Shown piece after piece: positions 11,182 to 21,000 of a DNA stretch of 64,000 nt. The position numbers were made by a program, and so were the translations under genes. Where the stretch lies: the NCBI GenBank assembly GCA_008508345.1, contig QNGE01003793.1:1-64000 (forward strand). The letters run 5' to 3'. Numbering within the stretch: position 1 is the stretch's first letter; each line of letters begins with the position of its first letter. Source of the stretch: Paragonimus westermani (Eukaryota > Platyhelminthes > Trematoda > Plagiorchiida > Troglotrematidae). Below the pieces are notes generated by a model that worked only from the letters and a program-made list of their open reading frames with translations, did not search any database and was not told the origin of the DNA.

Positions 11182-11955
11182 TTACCTCACCTCGAATAAA
11201 AACCCACGCTCCGCCAGTGGCGTCTTTTGACAAGCCGTGGTTCTCGGCAGCATGACGTGGTGCATTGTCCGAAGTTTTCGGCCCATGAGTGCTTCTGCGG
11301 GAGATAGCTGACTTGGTGTGGCACAGTTGGGAGTGGTTCTGTAGGTAATCAAGAATTTTCGGAGGATCTCTTCCAACGTTCCCTCTCCCTGCGACTTGAG
11401 AAGCGCTCGCTTGAAAGTATCTACGAAGCGTTCAGCCTGACCGTTGGACTGGGGATGGTAGGGTGGAGAACGTATATGACAAGTGGCATTAGGCGCGCAG
11501 AAATTCTGGAACTCACGTGACGTGAACTGTGTGCCATTGTCTGATACGATGGTCTCCGGGAGTCCATGTTGGCAAAATATTCTCTCCAACACCTGCAAAG
11601 TCTTCGATGTGGTCGGGGGAGATACAGCGACGACCTCCGGCCATTTGGAGTGGGCATGCACGAGAACAAGATAATGCACTCCGTTGATGGGACCAGCGTA
11701 GTCGATGTGTATCTGAGACCAGGGTTTGTCGGGTTGCGGCCATGGCACTGCTGCCAAGCGAGGGGGTTTTTTGGTTGCTTGTTGATCGGACAAAGCGTGA
11801 CTCACGTGATTACAGATTGTGTTGATGGGAGTGTCCGCCAAACCGAGTCGATCAAACCAGTCGAGGCCAAGTAGGTTGAGTTCTGATGTTGTTACGAAGC
11901 AGGATCCGTGAAGCGTTTTACCACGGAATGAAACGCAGCAATGCAGCTGACCCAT
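11182..11955 (-). pseudogene. Protease-integrase fusion ORF, gypsy type
   Basis: This 257-codon open frame is the longest in the window and is not a host gene. Residues about 1-45 are the end of a gypsy protease (SELNLLGLDWFDRLGLADTP). The frame then jumps to an integrase core: HIDYAGPINGVHYLVLV (first Asp), ETIVSDNGTQFTSREFQNF (second Asp) and YHPQSNGQAERFVDTFKRAL (catalytic Glu). So D, D and E are all present. It ends with AEALMGRKLRTMHHVMLP. A frameshift near 11,180 separates it from the C-terminal domain. The open frame is surprising for such a deleted copy and suggests a fairly young deletion derivative. Confidence 0.85.
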
Positions 11956-12049
11956 GAGTGGAACGTCACCACCAAATGCACTGATGCCGATCTGTTTGGC
12001 CTCTTGTACCGGAGGTTGCCCGAGCGTGTGCCAGAGTTTCTCCGAAATG

Positions 12050-12345
12050 ACAGTTATGTCGGAAGCAGTGTCTACCTGTAACCCGACTGGCTGACCGTTG
12101 ATACGAAAGGTTATGAACTTTCATCGGCTTGGAGCGTTGACTCGAAAGACTGCCATCAAGGTATTTTTGTTGCCGACTGTTGTCGATAGTGACTTAGATA
12201 GCGACTTCGATCTGGAACTTGAACCAACAAGTGTACGTTGATGACCCGGATGACAATATCCTTCTTTATGGCCGACTGAATTGCATTGCCGACATCTGTG
12301 TTGTTTGAATGGTCAGAACCTGACGATATGCCAGGCCCCACATTG
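12050..12345 (-). pseudogene. Gag zinc knuckle and protease start, gypsy type
   Basis: On the minus strand a nucleocapsid CCHC knuckle, CRQCNSVGHKEGYC, is intact at about 12,253-12,294. An upstream partial one (CWQCGAWH) is interrupted by a stop. About 180 bases further, VDTASDITVIS at about 12,050-12,075 is the retropepsin active site. Its DTAS variant of DTGS is usual in this flatworm gypsy group. A stop near 12,123 separates gag from protease. Confidence 0.75.
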
Positions 12346-12548
12346 CCAACATGCTGCCGAGGGCTTCTTCCTAGTTTTCGGGCCAGATGGTTTATTTTGT
12401 GACCGGCCGGGGTTGCTCAATTTAGAAATAGAAGGATTTCGAATCACATGAACTTCGGCACCACCTTGGCCCCCAGACTGGACCAGATTGGCGTCATGCT
12501 TCAAGTTTACCAGTCGGTACTCTGCAGCCAAGTCGTTCAATTGTAATT

Positions 12549-12684
12549 GCATCAATTTTAATTATTCATTTTACTGATGCGTCTAGACTATAAAATATCC
12601 AATAGAAACTCAGCAAAGTGCGATTTGCTTTGTACCACGAAGGCTGACTTTTGCTTTCGTTCCGGAAGGTAGCGATTCCCAACA
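12549..12684 (+). repeat. LTR fragment, copy B
   Basis: Copy B of the 136-base unit also at 9,857-9,992, in the same orientation. It carries a TATA-like tataaaat at about 12,589 and ends tagcgattcccaaca. Its left edge coincides with the start of the opposite-strand gag frame, so the LTR looks truncated at that junction. No good primer-binding site follows (acaggttggtcacg). Confidence 0.65.
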
Positions 12685-12999
12685 ACAGGTTGGTCACGAC
12701 CGAACCGCGCACCACTAGCTTGATACGTACCTCACCAGCCTTACGCCGTTGTTTTTATGGATCAGCCTAAGTCATGCCGTCGTTTACAACCAGCTGGTAA
12801 CAAGTGTTTGTGATAGCCAGCTAGTGGATGGCACATAAGTGGGACGGGTGGCCACTGTTCCCATTGATTGCCTTAATGCCATCAGGTCCAGGGGCACTAC
12901 AGCATATCGATAAGTCGCACACAAACTACACACTGAAATCCATCAGAAGGAACAACTGGCCGTTTACTTATGTGGAGCAAATTAAGGTGAGGCGCTCGT

Positions 13000-13490
13000 C
13001 ACAGAAACAGTCTTCATATCCTCAGGATGGCATACTGTCGGACTGACTGAGTAGCAGTCGCATTAACGATTCGGGCGCTGGCGCCGTATATTTTACCTGT
13101 AGTGAACGAATTGACCCCATTAGCACATGTAAAATGCACACCGCGCTACAGGAAATCTGCCGGATAACCGATTTCTTAGAGGTGCATCAAGCGTTTACTC
13201 CAGGAGCTCGCCTTGATCTGTTAGCCTCGATCCATTACAAGCTGCGAGCTTAATTATGCAGCCGTTCTATTCCATCACTTTCAATACAACGAAGCGTTTC
13301 GGCCGCTCAGTGCTGTCTCGATCTAGCAGTGTGCGCTCATCCCATGTTCCAACAAACAATATTCTGTATCTATCACCAAGTCGCCGGCTGGTTTGGGCGA
13401 GCCCACATGCAACCTCTGACTCAACGACCGTCATGCCCGGCAAAAAGATGCAGGGTCTTCTCGAAAGACTCCACCCAAACGTCTGACACA
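13000..13490 (-). pseudogene. Non-LTR APE endonuclease, N-terminal fragment
   Basis: On the minus strand a frame at 13,491-13,267 reads LGDRYRILFVGTWDERTLLD, then RPKRFVVLKVMERNGC. This matches the start of RTE-like APE endonucleases, where I/L-GTWNVRTL is followed by an Arg/Pro-rich segment and a helix. The expected ALQET block is degraded to IKLAACN, followed by SRLTDQGELLE. The rest is not readable. This is a dead 5' fragment of a non-LTR retrotransposon. Confidence 0.6.
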
Positions 13491-14749
13491 AAGCAGTAAC
13501 CTAACAGAAAACTGGATGTTACGCTTCCGGACTCTGAAAAGAGTCAATGCATCAACTGGCATTGAGGAGCTAGGCGAGCCCAGGTCGCAGTGAATAAGAT
13601 GATGATTGCTGTTGCGCTCGGTTTACGTACCGAAAACTACACCAAGCTTTTGAAAAGTGCTGCCGGTTTTTCGGTAGCCCACGATCATCTGTTAGGAAAT
13701 GGGACATTTTTTAAAGGTACCTTTTAAACCCTGTCCTTCCGTAGGCAGAAGCCAGCAGTGTCGCAATGAGAAGACGCACAAATCACGTGATGCCTTCCGG
13801 AGTAACATTTCCTACATTCTCGTCACAAACATACACGTAAATAATTTCAGAAAATAGGATAAGCTTCCGTCGAACGGAAGTCATGGCTTCAGTGATTACA
13901 CAGACAAGCACGGAACTGAAAACGAAAAATATGGGGGTGCTGACTACCCGGAGAGACGCAACGTCAATAGTTTTCGAAAACACAATCTGCGTTGACTTTG
14001 TACTTGTTCTGGTAGGACGGAGGCCCTAGGCACCATAGCTCACAGGGGATCAACAGCACACAAGGGTGACCACTACGATAAGAGAACGAAAAGCACAGAT
14101 AAACATGATAACAAACGTACCATGAATGACACTGTGAGTGGAGATGTGACATATTAGTCTAACGTTACGCTGTGAACGAAATGAGCAGAGTTAAGACGAG
14201 GATGTTGGATGCTAGCTGTTTACAAACGATCAAACTAGAAGTATGGGTAGCATGATGTGTATCAGTGAAGAATACGATTGGCGGAAAACAATCGGACAAC
14301 GTACGGCATGGGAGACTTTTAATCAGCCTAATTACTACGCGAAACCGTAAAGTTGAGAACCAATTTACACACCATACAGGAGACAATATCAGGAAATTTT
14401 CAGATAGCACCAATACCGAGAGTTGAATGCATTGCATTTACAAGTGATTGGCAAAAAGGATGGGTCGAAAAGAAAATTACATTCACCGACGACTAGGTGA
14501 TAAACAACAGCATGGATCGGAAGTTCTGCTATCCCAGTAGTTCTAGGGATAGTACGACGAGAATACACTGAAAAACTCTGTTAAACGGCGGAAATGAAAG
14601 GATGCAACCGACAAAAGATGACCAAATACTAACAGATACCAACAAAACGGCCTGAGAAACTAAGGCCCATAAAAATTATGAAAATAATTTTTTTCATGAT
14701 AATCCACGGCAGCCAAATATATACACAAGCAAATGGGACAGCCATAAGT
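13491..14749. other. Intergenic, 3' flank of the HOOK gene
   Basis: No coding sequence is recognised. It separates the retroelement cluster from the HOOK stop codon at 14,750 and presumably holds the HOOK 3' UTR on the minus strand. Confidence 0.5.
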
Positions 14750-14754
14750 TTATT
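14749..14754 (-). terminator. AATAAA overlapping the HOOK stop codon
   Basis: On the minus strand the stop is embedded in AAAATAAAC, forming a consensus poly-A signal that overlaps the TAA. If used, the 3' UTR would be only about 10-30 bases. No better AATAAA is seen in the next 70 bases. Use of this site is unproven. Confidence 0.3.
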
Positions 14755-15028
14755 TTGATGCCATGACCATAGAAGTCTGTCCACGCGGTGGTTTCAAATG
14801 TCGTTCGCGTTGCTGTTCCAAAAAGGAAGTATCGGAACGTGCGCCCGGTGGATGTTCTATTATATGTTTATTTTTATGAGATGTTTTGTTCTGATGAGAA
14901 AGTTCAGTACCATCGCGTATACGATCCTCCAGTGCTTCGCGCGCTCTTTCCATAGCTAAATTGTACCAAGCGGCCAATATTATTCGCTCCTCGGCATCTC
15001 GATGAAGACGAGTCTGGTCGTGGTGTTT
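14750..15028 (-). CDS. HOOK: HOOK last exon (C-terminal domain, stop)
   Basis: The acceptor is ttacttgcag|AAACACC and the reading phase is 0, continuing from ENLE in the previous exon. It encodes 92 residues and a TAA stop. The segment HRDAEERIILAAWYNLAMER is the conserved WYN block of HOOK proteins. SFLEQQRERHLKPPR corresponds to the SFLARQR tail. Between them about 30 polar residues (rich in His, Lys and Asn) are longer than in vertebrate HOOKs. This domain recruits FTS/FHIP in animals. An AATAAA overlaps the stop. Confidence 0.92.
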   Translation of the reverse strand, partial: KHHDQTRLHRDAEERIILAAWYNLAMERAREALEDRIRDGTELSHQNKTSHKNKHIIEHPPGARSDTSFLEQQRERHLKPPRGQTSMVMASK

Positions 15029-18000
15029 CTGCAAGTAAATAAAATTATGTAAAATTCAGAGGACTCAGAAAACCACTCCGAGGAAAAAAATATCGGGTTC
15101 ACAAGACAATCGAAAAATAGGCTGCGGACTCGGTTCCTCCCCCCCCCCCCCCCCTCCCGAATTGAACAAAACAACAAAAACGTGACAATGTGTCATTATC
15201 GTCAAAGACAGATAACGTCCACACACAACCACAGCAAGCGTTCACCAAAACCATGACTGAATACGTTAACTATGCATGAACGACAACACAAGCCACCAGA
15301 TGTGCAAAGAATTATACAAGCAAGTCAAGACTCACAACGGTTATTATAAGGTTGAAATAAATTGAAACAAATCAACCGTTTGAAAGCATGGTTGATAGCA
15401 TAATAAATGGCTTGATGCGAATGGCGCAACACGAAAGTTATTTCCACGCACTCTAACTATACAGTGAAACAACTGGGGGGAAAGTATATGTGGGACAAAT
15501 CAGCAGACCATTCGCATCAAATGCCGACGTGCTCACAACGGTGAGAAATGGTACTCAAGTCTTATAGGAAAACATTATAAGCCGGCTACAAACAAATAAG
15601 GCTCTATCGAGGGTTGGACAGTACAGTGGTACTCAGTATACGACTGGGTAAGACTTTTGCACAGGACCTTTTAAAATGAAGAACTACCAAAATAGTAAAT
15701 CATATTTTGAACAGTACAACATAAAATAACACTTATAAGACGGCAGACAGATTCAATCAAGTACGAGGCACGGGTAAATGTCGAACATCGTCTCAAAATC
15801 CATATTACAATTCCGTCTTACAAAACATTTAGGCGATTACCTCTAGATTCTCAATTATCGCTTCTTTCTCGACCAACAATGTACGCAACCGTGCGACCTC
15901 ACTAGATTCCGGATCCACGCCTTCGGCATCATTTGATACAGCAGGAAGTAAGTCCTGCTTACGCTTCTGACTGTGCAGAAAGCGAACGACTTCGCGCGCC
16001 TTCCACAAGTAGGCACGATATTTTTGCTCCATATTGTACAACTCAGTCTCCTTCTGCGCGAGTTGGTCACGTGTAGACTGAAGAAGCATTTCTGAAAATT
16101 GTTGCTGCTCTTCTTCACATCTTGAATGTAAGGAATTCTCTGAGGAGAGCTTGGTGATAGAGCGGGGAGAAGCAGAATGACGACCAGACTGGGTGTTGAC
16201 ACTGACGGGTTGAGAAATGTCCGGAGCCGGTTCCACACAGGCTGATCCTTCTTCAATGATTGCCTGATCACCTTCAATCGAATTCGGGGCGGTCATCTCT
16301 AAACTTGATAACGATGTTTGGAGTCGGCTAAGCTCCTCACGAAGATTGAGCATTTGAACCTCAATAGCGGGGGTAAACTGAAATTCAGCATCAGAACGCA
16401 ACCGTGTTGCATCTTCCTGAAATGAAACACCATCGCCTGGACAGAACGAAAACCGGGCGTGAAGAATAATGTAATCTGGTTATCAGTATGCAGAAAATAC
16501 CATGAAGAAAAAATGATCAAAAGTGTCACTACTGAAACGGGCCGATATGACTTATTCGCAGTATCGGTGGAATATCTACGTCAGTTGGGAGGAAAAACAG
16601 AACATTCGCAGAGCACATCTTGGTGCACGTTTATAACAGAATATTAGTCACAAATGAGACCTATACTGTGTAAGATATCTGGACACGGGTGTACCACCGA
16701 GAAAATGCGCATTTTGACATGAAAGTAACCGAAATGCGGAACCCATATTGGTAGTGGATCCGAGAAAACCCACTTACGTAGTGAAAGTGGAGAAGAAGCC
16801 GCTCTACACATTGTGCTTTCTAAAATCCTTGCACCCACAACCCAAACAGTCACTAGAAAAGCTGACGGCAAGCACATACTAATGATTATGATTCGTGTAT
16901 GATAAAACCTGACGAACAGTAATCTAAAAAGTGGTGTGTTCAAAACAAAAAAGTAATCCTGAACAGTCGTCAAAAGCGAATATGCAGTCAGGATTTGAAA
17001 GGATGCATGAATCATGACCGTTTACAAAAAAAGATGAAACAGACGTTTCGGAGGCCAAAACTAGCAGCCGTCAACACGGAACAGACAAAGAAAACACCAG
17101 ATTGAAGAAAAGCGAATGGTGTGAACAGAGTGCAAAGGGAAACTCACGTGACGAAAGCACTGACAGTTGCAACTGTTCGCAACACGATCGCAAGCTATTC
17201 AACTCAGCAATTAGGCGCTTTGCGAAAAGAGAAGGGAAAAACGTACGAAAGGACAATTATCATATATGACTACACATGGTAGCAAACAAGACTGTTTGCA
17301 GTTATCCAAATATAAATGAAACGCGGAAACTATAAATAAACTGGTTCTCAGAATAAAGATAAACAGAACGGCTGAAAGTATGAAAACAAATAAACGGAGG
17401 ATATGACACACAACGTAATTAAGGTACTAAGACTTCGTGGTTGTGCATTCTAGGTACAACATGGAGCGATTGCAAGAAGGTGTAATAAGGAATACGCAAC
17501 AAGGATGGTTGAACACTTTCCATTCGGCTGGTTGGCGGATGACCACCGAGGCTTTCAAGTCATCGTAGGTGTCTTATGTGTATACAATGCAACAGAACGC
17601 TCAACGACTGTGATGGCTTTAGCAATGGCAAAGATAACAAACTTAGCCAGTAATAAAGGAAATTCGTGAATTCAGATCCAACGAATCGAAAAATCGAAAG
17701 TATGGGTAGTGTACGTTCTTCCGACGAACGTTGAGTGGCGCACGGAAAACCAACGACGCCAAATATCAAAACCAAATCAAGTCGCTGGAAACGTGGTACT
17801 GTTGACATAAATAATATAGTCAATTACAAGAACAAACTTCAATTCGAACAAAACCGTTAGAACACGAAAACTGGCAGATGCATGCATTTCGTATTGACTC
17901 GTCAGTACCAACTTTACAATAACGTGAAACGGGTTTTTTATATCGAGCAGTTAGGGGAGCACGGTGGATAGTCAATTGGTAGTTTAGGAAAGGTCACTAA

Positions 18001-21000
18001 GTCCAGGGAAGGGTCAAGTTTACGAGCAATTGTTTCTGAACATACAAGGTCGGCTTCAGTCGATTGATTGCGACCGCCTCAGCAAACCGCAAGAATCTTG
18101 GATTCGAGTGACGCAATAGGATTCTGAATGCACAAATTGGGTCGATAACGTGGCCAGTGGTCAGGACGTGTCTTGCGACTGCGGACGCTTGTTGCTTGCG
18201 TGTTTCAACCACACTGTCGTTCTTCTGTAATACAAAGCTCTGCACCCATTTAGGCAAATGCTCCTTCACTCTGAAGATCAAGCACCTCTCCGTTCTGCCT
18301 ATATAACTTTCATTGCAGTTACATGTAAATTGGTAGATACAATGTGAGGTGGCACCGATAGGCTGATCTCCTTTGATTGAAGGGACAGGCAGTTTCTGGG
18401 TCCGGGCTAATACACAGAGTTCCGCTGCGTTGAATATTCGTTTGATCGAATTCACTAGTCTTTGAGTTGTGTGCTACATGCAATAATCACAACGTGGTTG
18501 AAACACGTAAGCAACAAGCGTCCGCAGTCACAAGACAAGTCCTGACCACTGGTCACGTTATCGACCCAATNNNNNNNNNNNNNNNNNNNNNNNNNNNNNN
18601 NNNNNNNNNNNNNNNNNNNNNNNNNNNNNNNNNNNNNNNNNNNNNNNNNNNNNNNNNNNNNNNNNNNNNNNNNNNNNNNNNNNNNNNNNNNNNNNNNNNN
18701 NNNNNNNNNNNNNNNNNNNNNNNNNNNNNNNNNNAGAAGTCAATCTTGCAAACAGCTGTTTTCGGTAATTCTCATCGGGCTTTTACAATTACATGGGAAT
18801 ACGTGCGGGTTATATATGAAATTATGACGAGTTAATCAGGAACATTAAGATTAGAGAAATGGTACAGATCACAGTCTACTGGGGGAGGGTGGGGGTGTTC
18901 GTGAATGTGTTGGGGTGTTATACGAGCCTGTCATGAGATATTCGTTCATCAATGTCAAGCGGTTCACGCTTGTTCGAGTTTCAAGTGAATGTGGAATGAT
19001 TGGTCAGGGGAGGTGGAGGGTTTGTACGAATTGTTTTTGGGCACACAGGCAGGGGTTGTGCAGTCTGATAGCAAGAGCCTTAGCGGTTGATAACAATCGC
19101 ATTCTGACAGTTCTGGAGCCGGCTTGACGAACCTTGTAGATGATTCAGAATGCTTCATCTGGATTTATTCGATGGCCAGTGTCGATTAGGTGGAAGCCGA
19201 TTGCACTGGAAATGGGCTTTAGCGAACTGTTGCGAAGCCATTTCGGTAGGTGTTCACGAATCCTTTCCGATAGCCGCATTGTGGTCCTCCCAACGTAACC
19301 AACTTGACAACAACAGGTGAGAGAGTAGATACAGAAAGACGAAGAGAACTTTGGCAAACTATCCTCAAGGCGTGGCACCAGTACGGGGCAGGTGTCGAAC
19401 GACACGATAAGTCTCGCTGCAGGGTAGGCAATCTCCACCGCGTTTGAAAGTCCGCGGCTAAATATTTCACTATTAACTTCTCCTCTATATGAGAGACAGA
19501 TGAAAACCGGCTTCTTCTGCGCTGTCCGGACGAGTTCTAGCTTCGTACCGGAATGCAGATTTTTATCTATGAATCTCTCAGGGTATTCATTTCTAGTGAG
19601 AATTTCTCGAATATATCTTACCTCCTCCTGGAGAGTGTCGGGTGTACAGATCTTTTGCGCTCTGTACAACAGACAGCATACCAAATTTCTTTTGTACTTC
19701 AAGGGGATGAACGAGATGAACAAATTGACCTGGAAAATGTCGAGGTGATCGGACAAGAGTTTATGACTATGCAACCGGAAGGTAGAGCATCGTTCACTAT
19801 AAAAGTAACGGGCAATATCACAGATGAAACGTTAATAAGATTGATGACAACCAACGGAATGATGCCGACCGGAAAAATAACAAACGGTGATCACTTCAGG
19901 CATCGTATAGAGTACGGCACACTGCAACCAATAATGGCGTTTCTAGCCTCCACTTTGAGTGACTAGGAAGACGCCGGTCAGAAACGCAACATCAAACCAT
20001 CACGACCGTAAATTTCGTGAATCCGTTGTTGTTACAACAGCACGCGAGATTACCCGATTGTTGGTGGCCACAGCGAATCACAACAGTAGGGCAAACCCAC
20101 AGCTACGAGAGGGAGTAGGTGGTCCAACCAAGGTGGGATATGTACAGTCCCTCGATTGCAGTGACCGCACACCCCGAGAGTTTCGGAAAGTGTACAAACG
20201 AACAACCGTGAGGCGCATGCGATGAATTCACGTGAAGTGGGCTAATGGGAAGGGACAACGATGGTCAAACACAGCAAATCCCCCTGATACCCTCGTCACA
20301 AACCGAACGCGTTTCAGAACCACACGGCAAAAGAGAACACACATGAGCACTATATACCATTCATTTCAACAACAACCTAACGTACTTTCGAGGTCACAGA
20401 TGACACGAGTTGGTAAAAGCAACTCGTACCCTCGCTCAGCATCGCCCTAACCGTGGATGCACTGATCACATTTTCATAATTAGTCAGATGCTTAAACTCC
20501 AACATTCATATAGAACACCAACAGTTGTCATCTTAAACATCAGAGGGGCCTTAAATTCGGGTGACAGAGCTGCACTATGTGACTGTCTATCGTGCAAGGG
20601 TGTGCCTGATAAGCACGTGAACATCCTGAAAGCAATCTATCGTCAGACCTCGGACAGGATTAAGACTCATCCAGCAGCGTATCGCCCACCATCAGCATCC
20701 CAAATGGGGGATCGACAAGGTTGTCCAACCCCCACCCCTAACTATTCAACTCTGTAGAAGGCGAAATCCTACACCCGGACAAACTGTGTACTTGGTAGTG
20801 TGGATTCACTCCTAGGCATTCGGTTTCCAGATATCCCGTATGCAGATGACATCATCCTAGCCTGCGACTGCTCAAAGGGAGTCCAAAACATGTTACACAG
20901 ACTGAAGCTGTATCAGCGGCTAGTGGAATGTCTGGTGAGATCACAAATCCCATAACAGACGACCAGATGGCATCCGCCAATGTATGCCATATGTGGCGTC

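Larger units (their letters stand above)
10816..12555 (-). mobile_element. Opposite-strand Ty3/gypsy remnant lacking RT and RNase H
   Basis: Read on the minus strand, the order is: a gag tail with zinc knuckle (12,555 to about 12,240), a retropepsin (about 12,120 to 11,830), an integrase core (11,780 to 11,182) and an integrase C-terminal domain (11,178-10,816). The protease runs straight into the integrase core in one open frame. RT, RNase H and the integrase zinc finger, about 2 kb in a normal element, are therefore missing. A purine tract (aaaaggggaggt on the minus strand) follows the pol end and could be the polypurine tract. The element sits between LTR copies A and B, which are oriented on the other strand. 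Confidence 0.8.

Noticed and set aside
11182..11955. Longest ORF as a host gene
   Set aside because: Its motifs are a gypsy protease end and integrase core, so it is retroelement sequence, not a host protein.
15829..16401. Minus-strand ORF of 190 codons as a free-standing gene starting at MRSDAE
   Set aside because: The first residue is a TTG inside a HOOK exon. The true exon extends upstream to an acceptor at 16,416 or 16,436 and ends at a GT donor at 15,841.
18467..18835. Plus ORF across the N gap
   Set aside because: Most of it is undetermined sequence. Only the first 35 codons are real and they are a Penelope inverted arm.
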